Assembly: GCA_900550145.1 (NCBI GenBank)
Contig: URRF01000003.1
Location: forward strand, 1-64,000
DNA length: 64,000 nucleotides
Direction: 5' to 3'
Source of the DNA: an uncultured Mollicutes bacterium
Lineage (GTDB): Bacteria; Bacillota_I; Bacilli_A; RF39; UBA660
This document shows positions 44,476-53,756 of this stretch, in pieces. The translations under genes and the position numbers were made by a program. The notes beneath the pieces were generated by a model. The model made no database searches. It was not told where the DNA came from and saw nothing but the letters and a program-made list of their open reading frames with translations. Position 1 is the stretch's first letter; each line of letters opens with the position of its first letter.

Positions 44476-44886
44476 CTATTGTCTCTTTCCACAACTTTTA
44501 CAATATTTTGAATCGGTATCTATCTTTTTTTCACAAAATTTGCAATAACAACTATTTTTTAATTCGCCTTTAATATCTTTTATAGTATTTTTTATTGAGT
44601 CTTTTTTCGTTTCATAATAAATATTGTTAATTTCTTTTATTTTGTTTTTATTTTGCATTAATATATCATGTTCTGAATCAATTGATATATTTCCCATATT
44701 TTCTTTTATGTTTTTAACATCATTTTTTGAATAATTCATCATGTGTTTAAATGCACTTATTTCTCTACTCATTATTTTGCCTTTTAACTTAGGACTAAAA
44801 AACATTGCAAACACAAATATAAATGTACTTCCTATAAATACTGTTGCAACTATAAAAATTATTTTTCCGAATGTAAATCCATCCAT
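44476..44886 (-). CDS. zinc-ribbon membrane protein
   Basis: 136 residues: an N-terminal helix (IIFIVATVFIGSTFIFVFAMFF), a charged middle and a C-terminal zinc ribbon CKFCEKKIDTDSKYCKSCGKRQ. Proteins of this make are common in this group; no function known. Confidence 0.7.
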   Translation of the reverse strand: MDGFTFGKIIFIVATVFIGSTFIFVFAMFFSPKLKGKIMSREISAFKHMMNYSKNDVKNIKENMGNISIDSEHDILMQNKNKIKEINNIYYETKKDSIKNTIKDIKGELKNSCYCKFCEKKIDTDSKYCKSCGKRQ

Positions 44887-44976
44887 AACATCACCACTTA
44901 AAATATAACATATATTAAAAAAACTTACAATTATTTTGAAAGTAGAGTAATATTATTTACACATTGTTTTATGCTT

Positions 44977-46230
44977 TTAATATATGGATACATTTGTATA
45001 ATAGTGATTTAATATATCTATATAATTATACCCTTCGTTTGCCATACCATTTGCACCATATTGACTCATTCCTACTCCATGTCCAAAACCTCTGGTTATG
45101 AAAACAACAGAATTATCGTTAACCATTATATCAAAATCAGTTGAACGAAGCTTGAGTAAAGATCTGAAGGCAGTACCTTTATATATTTTATCACCTACTT
45201 TTATTTCTTTAACATGGTTTGTATCATCTCGAGATACTATTTGTATTTTATTAATATCATCTATTCCAAAAAGAGATAGAACATAAGCAATGTCCTTATT
45301 AGTGTTTTTTAAATATGATGATGCGTTTAAATCCCATTTGCTTTCTACACCTTTTAAATATGGAATTGCATTACTCCAAACGTTTTCGGAATTTAATGTA
45401 TAGCCATTACTAGTTGAATGATAAAGTGCATCTATGTAATCTCCATTATAATAAATTGCTATTTTGTCTGTATCTAATACTGCTTTTTTGATTTTACTGT
45501 AATATTTATCAAAATCATTTTTCCACATATTTTTCAATTCGTTATTGTCTTTATATACTTGTTGCATAGTGGAATCTATTATTATATTATTATTCTTTAT
45601 TCGTTTAAGTAAATAAGTTCTTGATACTACTGCTTGTGCCTTTAATGCTTCTATATTAAAAGATGCTGGCATTTCTCCTGCTACTGCACCAATTAAATAT
45701 TCATTTATTGTTAAATTTAATATTTCACCATTTGATCTATAAAGAGTTATTGCGTTTTCAATTGTTTCTTTTACTTGTTTTTCTTCTGTTTTGTCATTTT
45801 CTTCTTCATTGACTTTGTTATCAATATCAGAAATTATATTTTGTTTAAAATTAATTTTATCATTTGTATCTTCATCTTTTTTAGAATTTGTTGTATCTTG
45901 TTTATTATTAATTTCTTCTTTTACATTATCTTCTAAATCTTTATTTTCAATGGAAATACTAGTTTCCTCTTTCACTATGTTTTTGTTACTGATTTCATTA
46001 TTATTTATTATTGGACTAAAAGATGCGTTAATAAATAAAGTACCTAATACAAGTGTACCCACCATAATAATTACTTTGCTTCCATTAAATTTAATTTTTT
46101 TTATTTTTTCTTTTAAATTATTGTCATTTTCAAAATTCGTAAAATCTTTACTAAATTCATATTTGTAATTTAAATATATTATAAGAATTTCTTCATTTCC
46201 ATCTTTTACTATTTCGTATCTTTCTATCAA
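44977..46230 (-). CDS. SpoIID/LytB-domain protein with N-terminal cytoplasmic module
   Basis: About 417 residues. I choose the TTG at 46230, spaced five bases from GGTGAT; an in-frame ATG at 46242 overlaps that site. Residues 1-60 form a small cytoplasmic module (IERYEIVKDGNEEILIIYLNY), then a membrane helix (VIIMVGTLVLGTLFINASF), an acidic linker, and from about 160 the SpoIID domain: EYLIGAVAGEMPASFNIEALKAQAVVSRTY, with the catalytic Glu in GEM, and GHGVGMSQYGA. SpoIID is a lytic transglycosylase in engulfment. The cytoplasmic module is not present in the Bacillus protein. Confidence 0.8.
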   Translation of the reverse strand: MIERYEIVKDGNEEILIIYLNYKYEFSKDFTNFENDNNLKEKIKKIKFNGSKVIIMVGTLVLGTLFINASFSPIINNNEISNKNIVKEETSISIENKDLEDNVKEEINNKQDTTNSKKDEDTNDKINFKQNIISDIDNKVNEEENDKTEEKQVKETIENAITLYRSNGEILNLTINEYLIGAVAGEMPASFNIEALKAQAVVSRTYLLKRIKNNNIIIDSTMQQVYKDNNELKNMWKNDFDKYYSKIKKAVLDTDKIAIYYNGDYIDALYHSTSNGYTLNSENVWSNAIPYLKGVESKWDLNASSYLKNTNKDIAYVLSLFGIDDINKIQIVSRDDTNHVKEIKVGDKIYKGTAFRSLLKLRSTDFDIMVNDNSVVFITRGFGHGVGMSQYGANGMANEGYNYIDILNHYYTNVSIY

Positions 46231-46272
46231 AAAAATCACCATATATATTATGGCAATTTTTTATATTTTTAT

Positions 46273-47196
46273 TTAATTATTAAATCTATCAAATGTAATT
46301 CCTTTAATTTTTTCTTCTTTTATATCCTTTAAAATAATAGAGTAAACCTTATCATAGTCAATTTGGTTTCCTTTTGTTATACATCCTCTGTTTTTACCTA
46401 TTTCATCAAGTGTAAGAACAATGTCATTGTAATTAACCTTGTTTATTTTATATCTTTCAATAAGTTTATCTTTGTAATATGTATCTAATTTTTTTAATAT
46501 GTGTATAGAAATATCACTTAAATTCAATATTTCTTCTTTTATAGCACTCATTGCACATAAATTGAGTGCTATTTCTTCATTATCTAATTTTGGCCATAAA
46601 ATTCCTGGACTATCTAATAATTCTAAGTCATTATTTATTCTTATCCAATTTAGGTTTTTAGTTATACCAGGCATATTCCCAGTTTTAGCCGCTTTTTTAC
46701 CAACCAATCTATTTATTAATGTGGATTTACCTACATTAGGTATTCCAATAATAAGTGCACGATGGCTTCTCTTTTTAAGCCCCTTTTCTTTTCTTTTATC
46801 ATCTAATGGTTTAAGTATTTCTTTTGTCTTTATAATTATTTTATCAATATTTTTATTATTAACTAAGTCAACGGGTATAACATTATAACCTTTATTTTCA
46901 TAATCTTTAATAAATTTATTTGTTTCTTCTAAATCACATAAATCGTATTTAGTCATAATTAAAATTTTGGGTTTATTCCCAATTGATTCATCAATATCCT
47001 TTATTTTTGATGAATATGGTATTCTTGAATCTATTACTTCGTAAATAATATCAATTAAATTTATATTTTCTTTAATTAATCTTTTTGTTTTTGCCATATG
47101 ACCTGGATACCAGTTGATACTCGTTGATGGTAAACTTTTTGTATCTTCGTACATTTTTTTATTTTTTCTCATTTCTCTTTTTGAATGCATATCCAT
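46273..47196 (-). CDS. rbgA: ribosome biogenesis GTPase RbgA (YlqF)
   Basis: 307 residues. It is a circularly permuted GTPase: INWYPGHMAKTKR near the N-terminus, G4 TKYDL, then G1 GIPNVGKSTLIN, G2 and G3 DSPG, and a C-terminal helical domain. It is needed for late 50S assembly. Its ribosome binding site (GGAAGTGAT) is inside the 3' end of the RhuM gene upstream. The first 29 codons are found again, in varying states, at four places up to 8 kb upstream, each marking the border of an inserted cassette. Confidence 0.93.
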   Translation of the reverse strand: MDMHSKREMRKNKKMYEDTKSLPSTSINWYPGHMAKTKRLIKENINLIDIIYEVIDSRIPYSSKIKDIDESIGNKPKILIMTKYDLCDLEETNKFIKDYENKGYNVIPVDLVNNKNIDKIIIKTKEILKPLDDKRKEKGLKKRSHRALIIGIPNVGKSTLINRLVGKKAAKTGNMPGITKNLNWIRINNDLELLDSPGILWPKLDNEEIALNLCAMSAIKEEILNLSDISIHILKKLDTYYKDKLIERYKINKVNYNDIVLTLDEIGKNRGCITKGNQIDYDKVYSIILKDIKEEKIKGITFDRFNN

Positions 47197-48218
47197 TATT
47201 TATCACTTCCATTCTCTATCATTCTTGTTTCATTTAAAAAATTATCAAAGTCTGATTTATATAATTTATCTTGTTTAACTTTAAATTTATCATACTCTTT
47301 ATAAGCTAATTCTTTTGCTACACTTGCCGATATTTTCCCTGCACTGTGTAATATTTCTTTATCATTAAATTGCAAAAATGCATTCAATTTTTCTACCCAA
47401 TCTTTCATAGTCATAGCATTATGATTTTCTGCTTGCAATTCTGCATAATCTAAATACATTGTTACTATTCTATTCAAATCTTTTAATTCCTTTTCATTTA
47501 AATAGTTTTTTGCAATGTCCACGTCATATTTATAGATCGGTCCATCAGGAGAATTTTTCCAATTGGTTAGTCCCATATTTTCTTTTTCTGAATCAACTCT
47601 GTTATATATTATTTCAGCTGCAGTATTACCAGTTATTGCATAATGTAATTTATTTTGAACTGTTTTAAAAAATTCTTTTGTTATTTCTGAATCTTTATCA
47701 TAATCAACACTACAAGAAGAATATATATCTGTTATTTTTTGGTAAAATCTTCTCTCGCTTGAACGAATGTTTCTAATTCTTTCAAGTGTTTCTTCAAAAT
47801 AATCCTCGCCAAATATGTAATTAGGATTTTTTAATCTTTCATCATCCATAACTACACCTTTTATCATATATTCTTTTAATATTTTAGTAGCCCAAATTCT
47901 AAAGTTGGTTGCTTTTTTTGAATTTACTCTATATCCAACTGCAATAATCATATCAAGGTTATATATCTTTACAGGTTTTTTAGAATTATCAACGTCGGTT
48001 TTTCCGACGGTATTATTTTCATCAAGTTCACCACTATTTAATATATTATTAATATGTTCTGTTATTGTGCTTCTTCCTACACCAAACAATTCTGCAATTA
48101 AATTTTGAGTAAGCCATATGTCATTTTTTATTAACATTACACTAACCTTAATATCATTGTTTGAATCTCTATATATTAAAAAGTCATGATTAGTTATTTG
48201 TAAGTTTTTATTGTCCAT
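47196..48218 (-). CDS. RhuM-family protein 1
   Basis: 340 residues. N-terminal winged-helix-like part (DIWLTQNLIAELFGVGRSTITEHINNIL), then the RhuM signature YNLDMIIAVGYRVNSKKATNFRIWATKILKEYMIKG, LERIRNIRSSERRFYQKITDIY, HYAITGNTAAEIIYNR and MTMKDWVEKLNAFL. The function of RhuM proteins is not known to me; they occur in genomic islands. It is the last gene of the youngest cassette and its final codons carry the rbgA ribosome binding site. Confidence 0.85.
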   Translation of the reverse strand: MDNKNLQITNHDFLIYRDSNNDIKVSVMLIKNDIWLTQNLIAELFGVGRSTITEHINNILNSGELDENNTVGKTDVDNSKKPVKIYNLDMIIAVGYRVNSKKATNFRIWATKILKEYMIKGVVMDDERLKNPNYIFGEDYFEETLERIRNIRSSERRFYQKITDIYSSCSVDYDKDSEITKEFFKTVQNKLHYAITGNTAAEIIYNRVDSEKENMGLTNWKNSPDGPIYKYDVDIAKNYLNEKELKDLNRIVTMYLDYAELQAENHNAMTMKDWVEKLNAFLQFNDKEILHSAGKISASVAKELAYKEYDKFKVKQDKLYKSDFDNFLNETRMIENGSDK

Positions 48219-48245
48219 TTTTTATTCTCCTTTCTTTTAAATTTT

Positions 48246-49439
48246 TTATTTAATATCAATTTTAACATTTTTATTCTTATCAATATAAATACATTTTACT
48301 TTATTTTCTAATTCTAATCTAGTAATATTAGATAAATTTAATTTTTCATTTATAATTTCAATTAGCTTATTTTCACTAATAGATTCATTATTTTCACAAG
48401 TTTTATTTCTATAGTAGTTAGAGCAATAGTAATAAACTCTTTCTTTTGAAGTTCGTTTTATCATATTACCGCCACAACATTTGCACTTTAAAAAGCCAGA
48501 TAAAATACCTATACTTCCATCTTTATTTACTTTAGCTTGTCTATTTAAAATATCTTGCACTTTATCAAATTTTTCTTTACTTATAATTGCTTCGTGATGA
48601 TTAGGAGTTATAATCCAATTTTCCTTTTCTAATTGAATTTGTTTGTTAACTCTATAATTTAATTTTCTTCTCTTGCCCTGGAGTAATGTTCCTGTATAAT
48701 TTTCGTTTTTCAATATTGTATTTACCATTTCAGGATTCCATTTTTTCATAACTGATACATCTTTATTCTTATCAATATTTAAATACTCGCTTGGAGTTAA
48801 TATATCATTATCATTTAAAAAGTCAGTAACTTGTCTTCTACTTTTGCCATCAAGTATCATATCAAATATTTTTCTAATTATATGTGATACATTTTTATCA
48901 ATTAAAAATTTATGCTTATCTTTTGGATTTTTTATATATCCATAAGGAGCTAATTTTCCAACAAATTCACCATTTTGTTTCTTCACAATTAGAGAACTTC
49001 TTACTTTTTTTGATATGTCTTTTGCGTACATATCATTAAATAAATTCTTCAATGCTAAATAATCATCACTATAATAATCCGATGAATCAATTTCATAATT
49101 TTCATCTACCGAAATTACAGATACTCCCATAGCAGGAAATACTACTTCTACAAAATTACCAGTTTCAATATAATTTCTACCAAGTCTTGATAAATCTTTT
49201 ATAAGTATTACATCTATTTTCTTATTTTTTATATCTTCTAACATTCTTTGAAATTCTGGTCTATCAAAATTAGTACCCGAATAACCATCATCTATATAAT
49301 AATCAATTAATTTATATTCTCTATGTTCTTTTAAATAATTATCTATAATTAATTTTTGATTAGTTATGCTATTTGATTCTTTTTCATTACTATATTCTTC
49401 TTTTGATAAACGAAGATACGCTGCTACCTTATATGTCAT
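48246..49439 (-). CDS. serine recombinase
   Basis: 397 residues. The resolvase domain starts YKVAAYLRLSKEE (catalytic Ser) and contains DGYSGTNFDRPEFQRMLEDI and IKDLSRLGRNYIETG (active-site Arg residues). A recombinase domain follows with PYGYIKNP...NPEMVNTILKNENYTGTLLQGK and a zinc ribbon CKCCGGNM...YYCSNYY.NKTC. At 397 residues it is shorter than most large serine recombinases, lacking most of the C-terminal coiled-coil part. It is the only recombinase in the island and lies in the cassette next to rbgA. Confidence 0.88.
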   Translation of the reverse strand: MTYKVAAYLRLSKEEYSNEKESNSITNQKLIIDNYLKEHREYKLIDYYIDDGYSGTNFDRPEFQRMLEDIKNKKIDVILIKDLSRLGRNYIETGNFVEVVFPAMGVSVISVDENYEIDSSDYYSDDYLALKNLFNDMYAKDISKKVRSSLIVKKQNGEFVGKLAPYGYIKNPKDKHKFLIDKNVSHIIRKIFDMILDGKSRRQVTDFLNDNDILTPSEYLNIDKNKDVSVMKKWNPEMVNTILKNENYTGTLLQGKRRKLNYRVNKQIQLEKENWIITPNHHEAIISKEKFDKVQDILNRQAKVNKDGSIGILSGFLKCKCCGGNMIKRTSKERVYYYCSNYYRNKTCENNESISENKLIEIINEKLNLSNITRLELENKVKCIYIDKNKNVKIDIK

Positions 49440-49456
49440 CTTAATATTACAACTTT

Positions 49457-50143
49457 CTATAAAATTTCACAAAGAAGATTTTGTTCTTCTTTTTTTATTT
49501 CATTTTCAATTATCCATTTTATATCTTCTATTGATTTATCAATATTAAATATGCCATTACCTACTGGATAATAAACAGGATAAACTTTATATTTGTTTTT
49601 ATTAATTTCTATTTTGTGGCATTTTTTTCTATTTTCAGATACAGATATCTTTTTGTTTAAAATAATAGAACTAACTTGGTTTCCAAAAGTAATAATTATT
49701 TTTGGTTTAATTATGTTTATTTCTTTGAATAATAAATCAAGATATTTTTTCAACACTTCATCAGGCAACGGTTTTGCATCTATTTGTGTACATTTACCTA
49801 AATTAGTAATGAACAATTTATTTTTTTCAATTTCTTCGTAAACATAGTTGCAAAACTCATAATCCCATTCTTTTGGTTTCTTTTCTTGAATTTTGTTAAA
49901 TGTTTCTTCACTTAATAAATCAACTTTATAGAACAACTTCCATATGTTTTTAGTTCCTAACCATGGCGACTTTCTACCTTTCCAAGATTTATCACTAGCA
50001 ATATTTTTTCCTGTAGGATTCATAAAAACAAAACATATATCAGGATTTTTTTCACATCCACCATTATATATAGAATCTAATTCCTTAGCACCATATTTAA
50101 CTTGTAATTCATCATAATCTTTTCTTAAATCTTCTATCTTCAA
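49457..50143 (-). CDS. uracil-DNA-glycosylase-like protein
   Basis: About 228 residues starting at the TTG at 50143, six bases after AAGGTG. It has the UDG-superfamily layout: FVFMNPTGKN as motif 1, FITNLGKC, IIKPKIIITFGNQVSS, and YPVYYPVGNG as the degenerate motif 2, all close to the family 4/5 form. Whether it still removes uracil is uncertain because the motif 2 His-Pro-Ser is altered. First gene of the proximal cassette. Confidence 0.65.
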   Translation of the reverse strand: MKIEDLRKDYDELQVKYGAKELDSIYNGGCEKNPDICFVFMNPTGKNIASDKSWKGRKSPWLGTKNIWKLFYKVDLLSEETFNKIQEKKPKEWDYEFCNYVYEEIEKNKLFITNLGKCTQIDAKPLPDEVLKKYLDLLFKEINIIKPKIIITFGNQVSSIILNKKISVSENRKKCHKIEINKNKYKVYPVYYPVGNGIFNIDKSIEDIKWIIENEIKKEEQNLLCEIL

Positions 50144-50170
50144 AATATTCACCTTCTTATAAAAAAGTTT

Positions 50171-50302
50171 CTTTAAGTAGTTCTTACCCAATTTTTCTTA
50201 TAATTTTTATTAATTTTTTATTAAAAATTGTAAAAAGAAATTTAATTAAAAGCCTTATAAAATAAGAGTTTTAATTAGAGTTTATATAAGTCGTTCTTTA
50301 CC
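50171..50302. repeat. left-end module of cassette 1
   Basis: Bracketed by direct repeats 50171-50190 and 50283-50302 (pattern AAGTNGTTCTT-ACC), with a conserved TGTAAAAAGAAAT element at about 50229-50241. The same structure occurs at cassettes 2 and 3. Confidence 0.55.
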
Positions 50303-50387
50303 AGTTGATACTCGTTGATGGTAAACTTTTTGTATCCGCGTTCATTTTTTTATTTTTTCTCATTTCTCTTTTTTGATACATATCCAT
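50298..50387 (-). pseudogene. rbgA 5'-end vestige 1
   Basis: 29 codons, 24 of them like real rbgA, ending SLPSTSINW and then TAA at the cassette joint. The ribosome binding site is kept. The DNA is about 90 per cent identical to 47110-47212. Confidence 0.9.
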
Positions 50388-50407
50388 TATTTATCACTTT
50401 CTTTTAA

Positions 50408-51040
50408 TTATTTCATAAACTTATTTCCATAACTTTTATCAATAAAATTAACATACTCATCTTTATATTTTTCAAGCGATTCGTCTACATTAATCCAATA
50501 TACACTTGTTAGTATTCCATCATATGGATCAATTTCAGTTCTTTCTAGCTTTCCGCCTAACGCTTCCATGGTTTTACTTGAACCTAAATTTTCCACGTCA
50601 CAATCTAACATCACTTTATCCAGTCCAATCTTTTTTGCTTCAATCAATCCAAGATATAAATTTATCTTATTATATCCTCTTCTTCTTTCAGTAGGTCTTA
50701 TTCCATAACCAATATTTCCACCAAATTGTTTCATTTCTTCTGTCAAATTCCACCTAACGTTGATTGTACCCACAATTTTGTTATCATTTTTTCTAATAAG
50801 TAAAAAAGTCTTTCCCTGGCATCTTCCATTTTTTTCTGCATATTCTCTGTTTTCCATATTCAAACATCTTTCTAAAGCCTGTTCAAAAGTATATCCTTCT
50901 AATATTTTATCCAACGATCCAGTTCCATTAATGTCTGATTTATATTCTACAAATTCATTTATATAATTTATTATTTCTTTCTTACGTTCTAAAGATGGCG
51001 TTTCTAAATAAAATATTTCCATTAAATTATTATTATTCAT
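50408..51040 (-). CDS. GNAT acetyltransferase 1
   Basis: 210 residues. Motif A is NIGYGIRPTERRRGYNKINLYLGL (Q/RxxGxG-type), followed by VMLDCDVENLGSSKTMEALGGKL. An acetyl-CoA-dependent acetyltransferase; acceptor unknown. Directly downstream of the broken dinD-like gene in cassette 2, whose end carries the next rbgA-like start. Confidence 0.82.
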   Translation of the reverse strand: MNNNNLMEIFYLETPSLERKKEIINYINEFVEYKSDINGTGSLDKILEGYTFEQALERCLNMENREYAEKNGRCQGKTFLLIRKNDNKIVGTINVRWNLTEEMKQFGGNIGYGIRPTERRRGYNKINLYLGLIEAKKIGLDKVMLDCDVENLGSSKTMEALGGKLERTEIDPYDGILTSVYWINVDESLEKYKDEYVNFIDKSYGNKFMK

Positions 51041-51088
51041 AATAAATACCTCCTTTTATTTTTTACAATAATTGCATTTAAAAATTTT

Positions 51089-51930
51089 TCATTTCATTTT
51101 TTCTAGTTTCTTTTTATCTTTATTTTCTATTTGTTTCTTTTGTCTTTCAAGTTCTTTCAAACTCTTTTTAGGTGTTGGTATTTCTTCAGGCATCATTCCA
51201 CCAATATCTGCAATTGCTTTCCTAACTTTTTTACCTACCTCATAATGTACATCTTTTGCTTCTTTCTCACCTTGTACATTGTCTTTTAAAAGTTTTTGTT
51301 TTGTTTGATTTATTCTAAATAAATTAGCAACTAATTCATCTTCATTCATATTATCTAAAATATCTTCTCTATAGCGTAATTTTTTTCTTTTAAAAATATC
51401 ATCAACTGTTTCAACATTATATAAACCTTTATACCCTGCATTATGAAACTCAGCCATATTTTTAACACCTGCTGCAGAGGCAACTCTTTGCAAAGTATAA
51501 TTACCTTGCTTTGATAAAATCTTTTTTCGTCATCTGATAATGAATCATATTCCTGTTCTGTTATTTCTTGTTTTCTTGTTTGTATAGCAAAATAGGTTTG
51601 TCCTAAGGCAACAACTTCTTTGCTTGGTTCTGCATTTTGCACTATCAAATAACATATATATCTTGAAAGTTTATAATCTTTAATAATCTCTTCTTTTCCT
51701 TTACCAGTTTTTATTGGCTTGTTGAAATCAACAAGCCAATCTTCTTCGCTTGAAACGCTATTATTTACTGATAAAACTGCTTTTTCTATTACTTTTTGAA
51801 AATTTCTCCAATCCTTGTATTCCAATACTTTTTGTAATTCACGTGCATACCAATATTCATTTTCATAATCATCTATATGTTTAATATTCTCAAAAATATT
51901 GTTAGTATATCTATCTCCAATTTTCTTCAT
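51089..51930 (-). pseudogene. DinD-like gene with a one-base frameshift
   Basis: The N-terminal frame (51930 downwards) reads IKHIDDYENEYWYARELQKVLEYKDWRNFQKVIEKA, DYKLSRYICYLIVQNAEPSKEVVALGQTYFAIQTRKQE, as in DinD (BRO-N-like). Near 51505-51509 a single missing A shifts the frame, and the other frame continues LQRVASAAGVKNMAEFHNAGYKGLYN through EIPTPKKSLKELERQKK to 51089. Everything else is intact, so it is a recent lesion or an assembly error. Confidence 0.85.
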
Positions 51931-51962
51931 TATTACCTCTTATTTATTGATTCATACAAAAA

Positions 51963-52099
51963 TTTTCCATAAGTCGTTATTACCTCTATTTTATTTAAAA
52001 TAATTATCATTTTTCAGTTATAAAATGCAAAAAGAAATAAAATTGAAATTCTTTATTTATAAGCCTTCATGGGAAGTTTTCCATAATTCGGTTTATACC
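51963..52099. repeat. left-end module of cassette 2
   Basis: Direct repeats 51963-51981 and 52077-52099 (TTTTCCATAA-TCG-T-T-ACC), 114 bp apart, enclose the TGCAAAAAGAAAT element. On the - strand TTTGCA (52031-52026), 17 bp, GATAAT (52008-52003) looks like a promoter reading into the cassette genes. Confidence 0.6.
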
Positions 52100-52184
52100 A
52101 CGAAATGGAAACTTTTGAAAAACTTTCTTGATTGTCATTATTTTTCTTTTCTTGTCTCATTTTTCTCTTTTGATACATATCCAT
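52053..52184 (-). pseudogene. rbgA 5'-end vestige 2
   Basis: Begins MDMYQKRKMR and has SISWY at the joint, then unrelated codons to a TAA. It diverges clearly from the local rbgA, as if it came from another strain or species. Confidence 0.8.
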
Positions 52185-52189
52185 TTTAA

Positions 52190-52699
52190 TCACTTCCTTT
52201 TTAATTTTTTACCATAATATTCAACATCAATTTCTGTTCCATCTGGATATACTTCTTTAGAATTTTTAATATGTTCTACAAATCCATAATGTTTATATAT
52301 CTCTTTGTTTCTTATTTCTTCTAGTTCTACTCCTAATGTTAATACAGTATAACCTTTATTTTTTAAATCTTCTTCCATAAATTTATACAATATAGAAAAA
52401 TATCCTTTTCCTTTGTATTCTTTGTTAGTTCTAAAAGCAGTCAAGTATGCAGTTGTATTATCTACTAATTTATTACTATTTTGAACAATATCACTAGTTA
52501 ATACAGCAGTGGCCTCACATATTATTTGGTCATTAATTATTCCATAGTAAGGAATAATTTTACCATTTTTATAATTTTTAATGTTTTGTTCTTTCCAAAT
52601 AATCCAATTTCCTTTTTTGGTTGCCACCGATATTTCATAATCCCATTTTTTATTCATTTCTTCAATAGTAGCAATTTTACATATATAGTTTTTCATCAC
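52190..52699 (-). CDS. GNAT acetyltransferase 2
   Basis: 169 residues with the GNAT motif A in LTAFRTNKEYKGKGYFSILYKFMEEDLKNKGYTVLTLGV and the YKHYGFVEH end. Acetyl-donor binding is likely; target unknown. Paired with RhuM 2 in cassette 3. Confidence 0.82.
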   Translation of the reverse strand: MMKNYICKIATIEEMNKKWDYEISVATKKGNWIIWKEQNIKNYKNGKIIPYYGIINDQIICEATAVLTSDIVQNSNKLVDNTTAYLTAFRTNKEYKGKGYFSILYKFMEEDLKNKGYTVLTLGVELEEIRNKEIYKHYGFVEHIKNSKEVYPDGTEIDVEYYGKKLKRK

Positions 52700-52730
52700 T
52701 TTTACCTCCCTGCACTATCAAATGGATTCA

Positions 52731-53735
52731 TCATTTTTTCTCTTTATTTTCACTTAAATATTTATTATAAAATTCATCCATTGAAGAAATGTATTTTTGA
52801 TCTTGTATAACTCTAAATTTTTCATATTCTTTTTCTGCTTTTTCTACTGCTTCTTTATGAGATATACTGCCACTATTATTTAATACTTCTTTTCTTCTAA
52901 ACTTTAATAAATCATCAGTTGCATTTATCCAATCCTTCATTGTCATAACATGTCTTTGTTTTGCTTCATCTTCAGCAAATACTAAAAACATATTTGTTAA
53001 ATCTTTTAAATTATTCATTTCTTCTTCGTTTAAATAATTTTTTGCAATAACTACATCATATTTATATATTAAACCATCAGGAGAATTTTTCCAATTAGTT
53101 AGTCCCATATGTTCTTTATCTGAGTTTGCTCTACTATATATTAATTCGGCAGCAGTATGTCCACTTATAGCATAATGCAACTTATTTTGAACTATTTTAA
53201 AGAAAGTATAAGCTTCTTCTGACTTAGGATTGTAATCCGTTGCTGTTGCAATAAATAAATCAGTGATTTTTTGGTATGCCATTCTTTCACTTACTCTGAT
53301 TGTTTTGATTCGTTCTAATAATTCATCAAAATATTTTGCATCATATTTATTTCCATTTATAAAACGTTCATCATTTAATACAAATCCTTTAATCATATAT
53401 TCTTTTAAAACTTTTGTTGCCCATATTCTAAATTCAGTCGCTTTTTTAGAATTAATTCTATATCCCACAGCAATTATAGCATCAAGGCTATAAACTTCAG
53501 TATTATAATTTTTTTCGTCAGGTGCAGTTATTTCCATTTTGGAAACAACTGAATTTTTATCTAATTCGTTTTCTGCAAATATATTTTTTAAATGTTTTGA
53601 TATTGCTGGTACACCAACATTGAAAACTTTCGACATACCTTTTTGTGATAGCCATAAAGTTTCATCTTTATAAATAGCATCTACTATAATGTTACCTTCA
53701 CTATTTTTATATATAATTAGTTTATTATCTTCCAT
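52731..53735 (-). CDS. RhuM-family protein 2
   Basis: About 334 residues from the ATG at 53735, behind AAAGGAGAG; the frame is open 12 codons further. Same order of motifs as RhuM 1: DETLWLSQKGMSKVFNVGVPAISKHLKNIF, YSLDAIIAVGYRINSKKATEFRIWATKVLKEYM, HYAISGHTAAELIYSR, MTMKDWINATDDLL. First gene of cassette 3. Confidence 0.85.
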   Translation of the reverse strand: MEDNKLIIYKNSEGNIIVDAIYKDETLWLSQKGMSKVFNVGVPAISKHLKNIFAENELDKNSVVSKMEITAPDEKNYNTEVYSLDAIIAVGYRINSKKATEFRIWATKVLKEYMIKGFVLNDERFINGNKYDAKYFDELLERIKTIRVSERMAYQKITDLFIATATDYNPKSEEAYTFFKIVQNKLHYAISGHTAAELIYSRANSDKEHMGLTNWKNSPDGLIYKYDVVIAKNYLNEEEMNNLKDLTNMFLVFAEDEAKQRHVMTMKDWINATDDLLKFRRKEVLNNSGSISHKEAVEKAEKEYEKFRVIQDQKYISSMDEFYNKYLSENKEKK

Positions 53736-53756
53736 CAATACTCTCCTTTCCTTTAG

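Noticed and set aside
48246..49439. Conjugative transposon carrying the serine recombinase
   Set aside because: No relaxase, type IV secretion or replication genes lie in the island; the units are only about 1.6-3.2 kb.
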